The notes beneath the pieces are model-generated. The model made no database searches. It was given only the letters and a program-made list of their open reading frames with translations, and had not been told where the DNA came from. Shown piece by piece: positions 38,801 to 52,377 of a stretch of DNA of 64,000 nucleotides (its first letter is position 1; each line of letters begins with the position of its first letter). The DNA is from Tubulanus polymorphus (taxonomy: Eukaryota; Nemertea; Palaeonemertea; Tubulaniformes; Tubulanidae): assembly GCF_964204645.1 (NCBI RefSeq), contig NC_134026.1:23516650-23580649 (forward strand). The letters run 5' to 3'. Position numbers and translations under genes: made by a program.

Positions 38801-41800
38801 GTGGTTGGTGTAGCCGCTTCCTTTATTGCACATTTATTTCTTTTTCAAATCTGACAATGTCAAATAAATGTAAGATTTTGATTTATGGAAAATGTGCTTA
38901 TATTTATGGGAAGATGCTTGCTTGGGAAGATGCTGGTATTATTCGGGCATTCATTGGTGGAACCACATTATGGCAAATAATTACAGTCGTGAAATCGCAT
39001 TTAATTCGCAGTTGGTTGTATAGTAGCACCCATAGCTGGTGATTGGCAGGATACACGATTTCCGATGTCTGTACTCTGGGGCGGTTAGAGGAATTTACCG
39101 TGTATGTGACTTATAATACAAAGAATTACTGAAATGTTGTCCTGTTTATCACAATTCATTGATCGTAGAGCTATAATGTAACTCGGCAATTTTGAATTCA
39201 AGCAAGTTTCACCGGGTTGCCTTCATTTACGGTGTACTTAGGTCCAAAAATCAACAAACTTGTTGGAATCAGTCATACACAGGATCCAATCTAGCTTCAC
39301 TAATATGAAAATTAGCCCACATATTTATGTCCAATTTGATCTAGGTTTAAAAGACAACTCATCTGATCGATTTCTGGGAAAACTAATGATTTATGATGTG
39401 AATTTTTGACGGGTCCATAAGTCATGGCCATGGTCGTAGAATCACATGCTACTGACTCTAAATCATTCCTATAATGCACGAATACGGAGTCGCTCTTAGT
39501 TATTTGATATTGCCTTGAAATTTCCTGTTCTTCAAGAATCCGCGTCATATTAGCAGTTACTGTATAGCATGAAATAATGGACACCGGACTACTTCTGAGA
39601 CTCACTCAGGGCGATCGAATGACTCTTCGCTTTGTCAATTTAAGATAATGACATTATTTTACGTTTTCAATAATTCATATGCTGCCGCTCACCACGAACA
39701 TATGGATATTGTTGTTGTTCGTGTTTATATATATATATATTCAAATTGTATTTGATTAACAGGTTTAGGTTTCATAGAAGCATCTGCCCCTATTGATCTG
39801 CTTGTACTGAAAAAATAGATACCAGTATTACCATGGACAATACATTGATTCTTATATGAATCCTAGGTCCGTGTATTCATTGATGGACACTATGTCCCGT
39901 ATCGTTATGCTTTAGGTTAGACATCCATTGACTTCATGTTATTGGACATCAATTTGAGACGAGGATAAACTTCTACATAGATCATGCAGGGCCACCTCCA
40001 GAGAAAAGGTTGAAGATAAAGGTGTAGGGCTTAAGCCCACTCTTTCGCTGTAAATCTGCATCATTTCATGTTTTTATCAAACCAGGTGAAATGAATTATC
40101 TAATAGTCATCATCATAGGTATGATGACATTATTCAACTTCCTTGCATGGACCAGGAAATTCCAGCGCTGATGCTGGTCGCAATGACAACTTTAGATTTT
40201 GCGCGCCGAAATAATGAACAGTCATCGTTGATATAGTTTGAGCGTGTATATGCTGTGTATGATCGAGTCAGTTCACGTAACAATTGCCATTAGAAGACTA
40301 CGCACGACGCATATAAAACACTAACAATCATCTTTAAACATTGAAATAGCCTTCGCTTCAGTAAGATTTCAGTCGAAATCTCTGATGATATTTGTGTCGT
40401 TTATCGAGCGACATTCATCTATTTTGACTGATTCGGTGACTGTTGGTACATTTCGCAGTTTCACTGCGATGAAATGGAAAGATGAATTATGGTTTAGTCG
40501 ACACGGTCATATCTAAGCGATTGTTTATAACTGTTGCCATTTATAAAGATGTATTTCAGCGAGTGTCGGTCACTATTTGGAAAGATGCTGCCGGTTATAG
40601 CTAATATTCACTGGTAACTATTGTCTAACTGTGATGTTACCTAGCAACCGTATTATCATGTTAATCCTGTATGATATGCAGAGGTGTAGGCTACAAGTTC
40701 TTATCATACGTCAATATTCCGAAAATATCGGCTCCAAGATTACCTTCATTAAGTTCATATATGGAAACAAATTAATAGATCTGAAATTAATCAATTCTTA
40801 TGAGGATTTTACGTCCTACTTGTAGTATCATATGTATATTTATAGCTGAATAACCTTTCAATAGATTATGGATCATATTTTTTTCCTTCCTATTTTAGAT
40901 AGGGGGAAAATAACAATACTGTTACTGTGCAGCGTAGTTACCATAGCGACAAAATGCATTGTGAAGAATATGTTGATAGGATTTCAGTAGCAGTCTCTCT
41001 CTAAGTAGGATTGTACAAATGTTAGCGTTGCCTTCGAAAATGTATTTCAGATACATTGATAATTCTATCAGCGGGCTTATTGCATTATAAGAATTCCATT
41101 ACATTTTATTGATAAAAGAGAAAATGTCAATTTTGTTGGTTTATGGAACGTTATTTTGTTGTATTGACCTGCTGAAAATAGTAGAGAAGCTTTTTACTCG
41201 AACAGCATTTTATGTAGCTGTTCGCGATGTTATCGCTGTCTTGACTGGTTGCTAGCCAGAAATAGTCTGATTATCAAACTCTTGCACAATACCTTCCTTT
41301 ATTGTATTAAACTAACTAGCTGTAAGTCTACTACTGCCTGTATCTTCATGATTGGTTATTAGAAAATGCCTTGTTTATACTTTCTTCAGTAAATTTAGAA
41401 GAGACTGTTTTTAGCAGAGAGAATTAGAAGCTCAATGATATTGATGATGACAGCGGCTATAACGATCAGGCTGGTGTAGACAACCGGAGACTGGAACAAA
41501 TGAAACGAAATAAAGAGATCCTTAACTCCAGCATGACAGCTTCCATAGATAAATGGCACTTGTGGGGGGGGGGGGGGATTTTGCATAATCAGATCAATAT
41601 TGAGGTGATATCATTATTTGAGAATGATATCTAGTCACTAACTACAGTAGTAGCCACATATTTGATTGGAACAATAAACCTAACAACAGTGTTAACTCCA
41701 TGAATATTGGTCATTACGAGAAGTGTAGGGCTAAAGCTTATTCCTTATACATAGGAAAGTCTGCATAGCTGTGGGCTAGTTGCGTAGTTTGTTTGCACGA

Positions 41801-44800
41801 TTAATATATCCTCGTTTCTGGCTTGTATTTACATTGGCCAGCAGGATTGACCATTGCCATAGTCGGTGGATAACTCCTGCGCTGTTGATTGTCAGGAGAG
41901 CTGATGAGAATGAATCGATTGCTCAGTTCATGACGATTGATAAAGTCGTAGCGTGTTGAAATGAAGTTATCGTAAGTTCTGACGTCGCGATTTAACCTGT
42001 TGATAGCTATGACATATGATATATCCTGAAGTTAAATAAGCTACACCCGCCCACAATCTATACCACATCCCTGCAAGTTTTATGAACGAATAAATGAAAT
42101 ATGAAATGTTCTCTCTGTACGGAAGACCCTTTTGTTAGTGAAATCAGGGAGGTGCTGGAAGTTAGGAGGCAGAAGCCGGTATTGACTTTGTGACTCTGGG
42201 TGGTTTTAGTTGTATTCTATATTCGGCTGACATTCCTCTGGCAGCAGTGCGAGTTATACAATCAATCAATCATTTTTCTTATCATCATTGTAGTATTTAT
42301 CCTATAGAGATCGTTTGGGTGGTCATTCATCATGATCAGTAAAAATTGAACAATAAGCGCTTCTCTCGAATGGTGTAATTTGTTACCTCATTTGTGGCCT
42401 GTGGCTATGTGTTTGGGTTAGTTTATAGTCAGTCAGTCAGTACTGTTCGGGTATAAGCTGCGTTCACACTAGGATTTCAGTACGGTACTAAGCGTTCACA
42501 CTAGGAAATTATTTGAGGCCTTTTCGCGGCTCATTCAGTTCCGTACTGAAATACGTGGCTTATTAAGCACAGAATGCGATTCCGCGCCGAAAACCCTCAG
42601 TATGGCACAGAGCTGGCCATGACATGTCCATTACTAAATGGTTTTATAGATGAATACATGGTAGTGAAAACCACAAAACCCAATTGATATGCTGTGTCTA
42701 TTCTATGTTGTCTGGAATTTTTATCAGGTGTTTCTTTGGTGTATTTAATCTAGATTATTAGCCAGCTTTGGCTTCTCGCAGCTAAGTAGTATTGATCTAT
42801 ACTTCTCTTACTATCAAATCCACCTTATAGCATAAATACAACATAACCACATGTTGCCCGTGCCTGTTCTCAATATCGGTGTGTTGCTGGTTTGCGATTG
42901 ATTTTCTGTCGGATTGGTCATTACTCGTGCAGAATTGACCGCGCCCTGGTAACATTATTAATACTGTTTCATCCTGTTCTTTGATTAAATCGTACATTAT
43001 TGCAATATTTTATGAAATGGATGAGTAAATTGCCGAAGATGTAGATATTACACTCTGCATCTGATATGCCATAAGAAACTAGTACAAGAGTTTTGTGGCA
43101 AGTACTGAAATAACTATTGCCATGACAACTGGCTTTATAGCGAAGCACTGTGTGAAACTGATATATCCTTCGGAAGCTTTTGGCATAATCGTCTATACAC
43201 AGAAAACTAAGAAAGACAAGAAAAGCTTTGCCCAATCATCCCTCATCTTAAACACAGATTTCTGTAGGACGTGTACTACTTAAAGGATCCATTTATTTAT
43301 GGCCAGCAGGTCTGTTATGTTAGTTTTATGAGTACATAACTCATTAACTTAAATTGTGAAGAATCTGCCATTGAACAAAGCCAAAATTACCTTTATCAAG
43401 AAGAAATTGGTGGCTCGAAGTCTTGTTTCGGGATATATCAGCATTAGCAAGGAACGCTTGTGGCAAACTGGGTTATTATGATCGTGTATTGATCACACGC
43501 GGTGTTGAAGAAAATTCATGTTTTCATCCATTGATTTATGACAGATTGTTGGCAGTAACGCGCACGATTAACCGATCTAAACTTTCATGGAAATAATCTT
43601 CATCACACGTTCCGATACATGCTCAAAGAAACTGCGGGGTATCGTTTATATGGCCACGGTTGATCGTCCTTGAGGACTCCCCGCGATTTAATGAGGTTGA
43701 TCAGTATTAGATGGTGGGTTGTTAACGGTTGTGATCTCCCCGATGTAGAGTTCATGGCATATAGCGTCGCCAATACTGCTATGATCTACTGATGTATGAT
43801 AGCTAATGCCGTTTTAATTATCATGTAATACGCAATGTCTAGGTTAAAATCCTGTCGGGGCAAACTTTTAATTATGTATATTATAGGAACAGAATATTAT
43901 TTTCAGTTGAGTTTCAGCCACCTTTAGCATACCGTTCATGTTTTGTGGTATTTTATCTTTTCAGATAAAAAAATATGAAAAACTAGAAACCGATGAAGAA
44001 AAGATAAAATGCGGACGGGAAACGTATGACAAATTTATCATGAGAGAACTATTATCACAATCACATGTAAGCCAATAGTAATTCATCATCATTCTATACA
44101 TTTGAGTACATTAGCAATCTGTTTGTGATTGCACTAAAACAAAATATGAACATTACGCATACTGTTTATATATGGCAGGTATCATCATTGCGAATGTCAT
44201 CAATTTTCTAAAGCTCTGACGTACTATCGAAGTTTGTAGAAATGTCATTAAATTTGTATATGCAAATAAACAGAAATTAGCGCTTTACGATGATCAGAAT
44301 TAATTGTCGCGCACAGTTTTCGATACTGATTATGTATACATGGTTTTTCGCCGGAGGTGTTATAGATTCTGTCTGGCATGACTGAATTTAGATCCATATA
44401 ACCACGGATAGAGTGAAAGAATCGACATTCTGAAGAATCAATTAGCAGAAATCGGTCGCGTAGCATCATTATAATCCTATTATTCATGAAATAAGATTGA
44501 CTGCAGAGAAAGTGAACCCATTAACCCATAAGTCAATCGATTAGGAGTATTGATAAATCTTTACCCATAAATACACTTTTCAATTTTCCGACTGGCAATA
44601 ACGTAACTTGTTTTCACTAAGAACAATGCTACTTAGAAATGATTTAGTATTTCACCAATTTTGATAAAACTATTTGCTTTATATTGTAGACTTACTCCAA
44701 AGAAGCTGTAGATAAAGTCCAAGATGCATTAACGGCTGCTACAAAAACTAAAACAATACCAGCAGATTTGTTTGAGGTACGTCAATTAGCACAAATTCGC

Positions 44801-47800
44801 AAAAACCTAAAATGGCTTGGTTTTTTGATCGTGTGGAAAAAAGGTATTAGTCTGGCTTTACAAGGCAAGATTTGCCCAGATGAAGATAACAACATGATCC
44901 TTGGTTATGCCACAACTGATCAGTTGGTAATTTAAATTGTGCATCTGTTTTGATTAAAGACCCGATGAACGGAAAATTAATCCATATCATGAGAAGTGGA
45001 TAGCATTTCTGACTGAGTCAGTTGTTGCACGCCATCATTTTTAAATCAGTTCGGGTATCACGACAACTAGCGTGTGTTTTGTCGTTTCCAATCCAGTGTC
45101 TGTATACCCATAAATTAACAGTTTTTTGTCACATCTCTGTGCAGCTTAAGTAAGTTGGGATGCCCGCTTTGCCCATTGTTTATCGATATACCATCGGAGC
45201 GATAGTGCTCTTGCTAAATTCTATGGAAATATCTCATAGGCCTAACTAAACCGTACATAATGCAGTTATTTCATTGATATATTGATCTAATACATAACTT
45301 ACTCCATTCAAATTTTTACCAATATTGTTTGATAACAGGAATTGCTTGTAGTGCAATCTAGTTGAAAAAAGTCATTCCCATTCATATGTTTACCGGTTAT
45401 TTGAATTTTGCAATCTTCTAAGAAACATAAATGCTCAACGTGGCTATCTGTTCAATCTCTACTATAGTATACAATATATATACGTACAAATTTCATTAAT
45501 GTCGTGAAATGCTCGATCTCGCTGGCCATTGGGACTAGTTTATGTAATGGTTGTCCGTAATATGGTAATAGCGTGACACAATCAGGCGACCAATGTTACA
45601 CAGAGATGAAAATTAGGCGAAAATTGTGCTCTAAGGCTTTCAGCGCGTGTTGTACAAAGAATCACTATAAAATCTATACTTATGAAGTCTACTGTGTCGA
45701 AAGCATATTCACTAGAATACGATATATCCACATTATTTGGGTAGCGATAATCGCGCTTGCATTTCGATAAAGACATGTTGTATCAGTTCATCGGGATTTG
45801 TGGATTTTATTCTTATCATCATCTGTATCCCTACAGTTATCCTTCAGTCACCATACAGCCAATTCCCACAGAAAAATTCATTTGTGCATGTACTACATAT
45901 GCACAATAATAGTATTGAATTTACTTCAATTATATATTCGGTACTCTTTTAAATCATTTCAGCCATATATCGAAGAAATCAAAAATTCATTAAGGGGCCA
46001 TATATTTGAAAAATGGTTAGATAGGTAAGTGGTTCGCACCATCGTGCCTTATCATTGATGAGCTTAATATAAGACATCCATCACCCTATTTCCCTTATGA
46101 GCAAGTTTGTCACTATGGTATGAAAGATCACCTCATAGAAGCATGCCTTTCCTATTTCTGAAAATAACATTTTCCTACCAGTTGTTTCCTATACTAGGAC
46201 CTACCGGTATACAATTCAAACTTTTGATATTTGCCATCTATTATGTCTGAGATTATAGCTCTATAAATATTTGACAAGAGTTGTGTCTCCACTAGTGTTG
46301 CTTAAGCTGCTATCAGGGTAGCTGTCTGACTGACATTAAAACACTAGATCAATAACATCATAACAACAGCGTTGTTGCTGCTGCTGATGTCACTGTCCAC
46401 TGTTATCTATGAAGAATAATTCTGTCATGATGAATGTGTGGACACCACTGAGTCAATTTCATCATGACTGAAATCATCATTTTCTTATCCACATTGCTGA
46501 ATTTCAATAACAATAGACCCCTTAATTCCTTATTTCCGTAGTCATTGTTGGAGGCATGAAATGTCAGAGTATCTCCCATAATATGTCCACGGATAATTTT
46601 TGAGAACATCACGATTTCACATTAAAACTGCTTTCATCAGGAAGTGTAATACTGTTCAGTTGGACCTTTTCCAGTGCATGAGTTAACAGTGTTCAAAATA
46701 AATAGTTTGTGATATCTGAAATTATCAATTGAAGATTATATTTGTCTCTTTCAGTGAGAAATACACAAGATTTTGTCAATGGAAAAATTTAGAACTTAAT
46801 ATCCAAGTAAGTTTTTCGTATTTCACTTTGGTATTTATCGACAGCTTGCCAATTGGTATTGATTTATTGTCAGTTTGATGATGTTTGCGTGCTCAATAGA
46901 TTCTCCCAGGAGCATTTCTAAGCGAGGTTACTAATCGGTGTATATCCTGAAAGTAAGTGACTACATGTCATCAGGGACGTCTACTCAGAGAAAGTGACAC
47001 TGGTGGAAATGAGTTCACCTCATCCTGTTGTATATTTGCAGATTCCTCTATCGTGTTGACTATCCGTCAGAGTCCATATCGTGCCATATACCTTTACTCA
47101 TCTCCCCCTTCCATTGCTCTTTACATGTGATTTTTTATTTTTTACTGAACAGTGATTTCTAATTTTTTACAGAACAGTTCTGTTCATAATTGTGAATTAC
47201 TCGTCTCAATTTCCAGTTAACCATGAATGACTTCAGTGTACATCGAATAATTGGTCGAGGTGGCTTTGGAGAGGTATACGGCTGTCGAAAAGCTGATACG
47301 GGCAAAATGTAAGCATACAACAACATTACATAACACTTTGAAGAAAATTTTGTAACTCTTTGAGTAGTGAGAAGAACAACTAGGCGAAAATTTTGGAAAT
47401 GTTTTTTTCTTCATTACTTGACAGCAATATTGTATACATTCGTATGATTTAAAAGATTCTGTATGAAGAGATTTTACACCTTATTCGGTTTCTGAATTGC
47501 GTGCGTACGAGCTGAAGTTTACCGTTAGAAAACATCACCTGTGGCAACGCTCCTTCTGAATTACCATTTTTAGCAATCGGAATTGCATGGCATTTGAGCA
47601 CCCGATGGGAACGTCGAATCATTAAACTGAAAATAGCTCACTTGAGAAAGCCAAGTTAAATTAACAAATGCGTTGTCAGAAATTGAAGTAGGGACTAGAC
47701 GATTCACACCTCGATCTGTAATCGAATTAATGCGCTGGCGTTGATGAATTGCGTTTTGTCGATTCGTAATTTTTTAGGTCTACATAAAGTCTTGCGTTGC

Positions 47801-50800
47801 AGATGGGAATAATCAGTAGTACTTTGTTTTTGATGCTGTGTCAGTCGTAGTTAATCGAATTATTCATTTCTACATATACAGTTATCTGAAGAAAAAAGCT
47901 TGAAATTGACATTTTTATTTCGGCTCATTATAATGCAGTAGTTTATCATTGATTGCTTTGTGTTAATCGGATGAACATAAGATGTTGCCATTTACAATCA
48001 CGGCATTATATCTCGATAGGAAGCAAAAAATGTCATAATTACACCATAGAATGTAGATTAATTATGAATGATAATACAGGTGTGGTTACAAATTACTTAT
48101 AACTCATGAAGATCTATTCAACCAGCTACATTCCATACGCTGAATACAGGATTGAATTGATCATTTGTGGATGAGATACATGTGAAGAAATGTGAAAAAC
48201 GCGAATATTTCTGGAAAGAAATTTTTGTGTGAAAAATGTGAAAATTTCTGCAAAGATATTTTCAAAAAATGAAGAAATCACGATAGATATATGTTCTTTT
48301 TTGTAAAATTTAGTGTGAAAAATTCTGTTTTTTCATATGCCAAAATATGAAAAAGTCCTGTTTTGTTTGGTATAAAGAAATACGAAAAAAAAGTTGAAAA
48401 AATGTGAAAATTTCAGAATCTTGCATCTCATTCCTTTTTTTTTTCAGGTATGCAATGAAATGTTTAGACAAGAAGCGAATTAAAATGAAAGGCGGTGAAA
48501 CGTTAGCATTGAATGAAAGGATAATGCTGTCATTAGTCAGTACAGGAGTGAGTATCTGAGAGAAAAATCTCAACAAAAAATCTTTTGCAAATCTTATAAG
48601 AACTGAGCGTGACGTCACCATGTCTTGAACAGATACCTTCTGAAGATCGGCGACATCAATTATTCAAGTTTTCTTTTATGGGTCAAGTGTGACTGGATTC
48701 AGAATAAGTTTATTTGCTAATATTCTATGCACAACTGCTGATCGGGCTCCTAGTCATCTTTCTGCAGCGGATGTTGACATAGAATATGATAGATAGCCAT
48801 ATTTAGTGTCAAAACATGGGAGGTAATTAGTAATTATTTTCTTGAAAAGTTCATTCTGTGACATTTACCATTGTAGGAAGGAAGCCCATTTATAGTGTGT
48901 ATGACTTATGCATTTCAAACACCAGAAAAACTGTGTTTCATCTTGGATTTAATGAATGGTGGTGATTTACACTATCATTTATCACAACATGGAGTATTCT
49001 CTGAGAAAGAAGTGCGATTTTATGCTGCTGAAGTCATTCTCGGACTGGAGCACATGCACAATAGATTTGTAGTATATAGAGATTTAAAGGTAAGCCGATT
49101 ATGGATTGATGGTAAACTTTAATTTTCTTGGTAACCGTAACATTATCCTCTAGATAAGTAGGTGTACCCTACTCACACAAAAACCCAGTATTTAAACCAC
49201 ATTAGCATCGACAATTTGATCTCACCAATCAATCAAAAAAGCACCCAGCGCATTTAGGATTACATTTGAGAATTTGCTCATTCTTACTTAGAATTTGCTC
49301 TACCTTTACACAGGATAGGAATCGTTAGGTAAAACGTCTCGTGAGAATAAAATGATATGCTCACAGTTAAATTTAAAAGCGAATTGATGAGTAATTACTA
49401 CTGTCAAGTGTATCTCCCTATTGAACGGAAAATTAGCCATGTTTCCACCCTTTCGTGAATTATTCTTTGATCACCTGTACGCAAAAGGCGATAAAAACAA
49501 GAGCAAAAATCACCACGAAGCACGAACAGTATGAGTCAATTCATTGTGATACCGCGGCATGTTGATTTGGGATGTGAGCGTATCTTATTTACAAAAGCCA
49601 CTGGGAATAGATTTTCAACTAATAGTAATGCACTTATTTTCTATAGAAATTTCAATGATATCTATGATACATTGATATTTGTTTGATACATTTGTGATAA
49701 CCCAACTTACCTATGCAGAAGTTAGAACTACATGGACTGAGATATCGAAGATAGACTGGATGAAATGTCAATATAATTATTGGGGGATTATTCATGCTTG
49801 CATCATTTCATAACTCATTTGATTTCGAAATATGAAATCATTACTTAAATTCCTTTGATGTTTTGAATCGATATTTGTCCATTGTATTTGTTTGAAACGT
49901 GCTGGTTTAGTTATATTAACTTGTAATCATTGATCAAGACCGTCACTACTTTGCTTTCAGCCTGCAAATATATTATTGGATGAAAATGGTCACGTGAGAA
50001 TATCTGACCTCGGTTTGGCCTGTGATTTCTCCAAGAAAAAACCACATGCAAGCGTGTATGTATATTCAAGTATTATTATATATACTCAAAATCATCTGCA
50101 TATAAGAAGTACCTGTTAGGTTATTTGGGTTCTGTCTGAAGAGATTATGTTTTATTGCATCATCATGTCCTGTGAAGCATTGCAACTGATATTTCTCTCA
50201 TACATAATCTGTACTCTCTGATTCACGTACAGGGCAACACCCTCTACATATTCTCTCCAAAGGGTATTGAATTAATAGCGTTCGTTCTAGTCTTGAAAAT
50301 CCTGGAAAAGTTATGGAAATTAGTTATTATTTTATCAAAGCTTGGAACAGTCATGAAGTTTTAGACGCTATCAAAAAGCTATGGAATTTTAGAAATTTAG
50401 TTTAGATAATATATTCTTGGGGTTTTAGTACTGTAGAACTAGGATTCATTTCTATTAACTTTCAATTCTGATTTTGCGACTATAAGTTTATAGCTCATTT
50501 AATAGCTATGGAAATTTGGATATTTGACCCTGGGCAAGGTATTGAAAATCATAGCGAATAGTACAAACCCTGAATTAAGTTTTTATAGCTCTACACAGTG
50601 ACCAATGTATCTCCTTATAAAAAAATCATTGCTTTTTAAAAAAAATGTATTTCAGTGGAACTCATGGATATATGGCCCCGGAGGTTCTGTCTAAAGGTAC
50701 AGCTTACGATTCAAGTGCAGATTGGTTTTCGTTTGGATGCATGTTGTACAAATTATTGAAAGGGTATGTACTGGTCAAGTGATTATCTACGAATCATACG

Positions 50801-52328
50801 TAATTCAATCATACTTGGGTAACACTGCAGTGTTGGAGGAAATTTCTTCCTTGCAGTTGATTATAAGCATTCTTTTTCAAATTATACTTGACTATGTAAA
50901 TGACTAGCCAGTTATACCTGAATTCATTAAAATGTTCAGAGTTATTTCGATCATGATGTTTAATCCTTAGGTTAATAAGGTCCAACAACTTAGAATTTCA
51001 TTTTGAGCTCGGTGTTTGATCCGCGTGCGCAAAATGCTTAATTCGCTTTCCAGATTTTTAAAACTATCATCAATTCACTCTATGAAAGTGCGTGAAAATC
51101 AATAGAGTTGATAAAATTAATGAAGCAATTACATTAAAGCTTGTTGTCTTAGTGCATTCTTACATGTATAACAAGACAGTCACACTCCTTGTTAAGTACC
51201 AGTTTTTTATTATAGATAATGTGAGTGGCCAGGCTAAGTCATGAAAAGATTTTAAGAGAATTACTTCTAAACGTTGATAGACCATTAGCTGAAGTGGATG
51301 CTACGGGCCTAAATAACTAAAAATGATCTGGTGTTACATGTATAACATCGTACATGTACATCTATAACATTAGAGGTTTATATTGTCTTTTAGTCACAGT
51401 CCATTTCGACAGCATAAGACAAAAGATAAACATGAAATTGATCGGATGACAATGACTATGGTGAGTGCTAAATAGAATAGAGCGATCTGTGTCAAAAATG
51501 CTGCGTCAGTTTCGGAAGCTGGGATAATGCATGAACTAAAAAAGCTGATGGCTTTCGTATGCGAATGTCTACTCATGGAATGGGCTAGGCAGGGTGAACA
51601 GGCTAATCATTGCTGTAACCTTTAACTTCGATCACTTGAATGTGATCGGCCGGTCTAACGAAATAACTCACGTGTGTGTGTGATAGTAACAAACAGTCCT
51701 CATACTGTTTGACTGAATTTACTCCTTCACACTCAAACTCATCATTCTTCATATTCGCTTTGAACACGTGTTTGAAAATTTTATGGCGTAGAAATTACCT
51801 ATGATCAATGAACTTTTCTGCGCTGACGATCATTAGACGTAAATGATCAAGGTTCAGATAGGGATTGCGGAGCTACTTTGTAAGTTTGTCATCACTTCTG
51901 AGCTTTAATGAGTTGAATGTTCTGTTTGAGATCTGGTAGATCACTAATGACAATTTAAACGAAGCACTCATTTGAATATTGGAATTTCACTCATTAATTG
52001 TATATAGTATCAATTGGTGTGAAAGTGCGTTAATTTATGCAACATGTTGAACACATTATTGGAACTAGCAGTTCTTGTTTCAAAGCTTATCTAGTATCTT
52101 CTTATCAAATTTTCTAGAAATATCTATTTATCGCCTCTAGCTCGTGTATGTATGTCTTCACATCTTTGGGAATGAATGCAATTTAAAGCACAAATTTTTC
52201 CTCCAGTCATTTTTGAGATGCATAGGAAGGATTTTGATGAATTTTTTTCTTCATTTTATTTCTGAAATTTAGGACATTGGTCAGGTAGGTATAAGTAACA
52301 TCATTATCATCATGCGAGTACTACTACA

Positions 52329-52377
<49 letters not shown>

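Larger units (their letters stand above)
27707..43964 (+). other. 16.3-kb third intron of GRK
   Basis: Both ends are proper splice sites (GAGGAG|gtaag and ttttcag|ATAAAA) and the phase is kept. The intron contains a palindrome at 28094-28127, a tandem repeat with an inserted MITE at 36987-37720, a poly-G run and a degenerate MITE near 42470. The longest open frames (for example 31224-31586 and 38324-38668) show no recognisable family, so no nested gene is claimed. Its size suits enhancers or an alternative promoter, which cannot be shown here. Confidence 0.8.

Noticed and set aside
41395..41586. Minus-strand open frame starting with a proline run and a hydrophobic helix
   Set aside because: The proline run is a poly-G tract and the rest has no family match.
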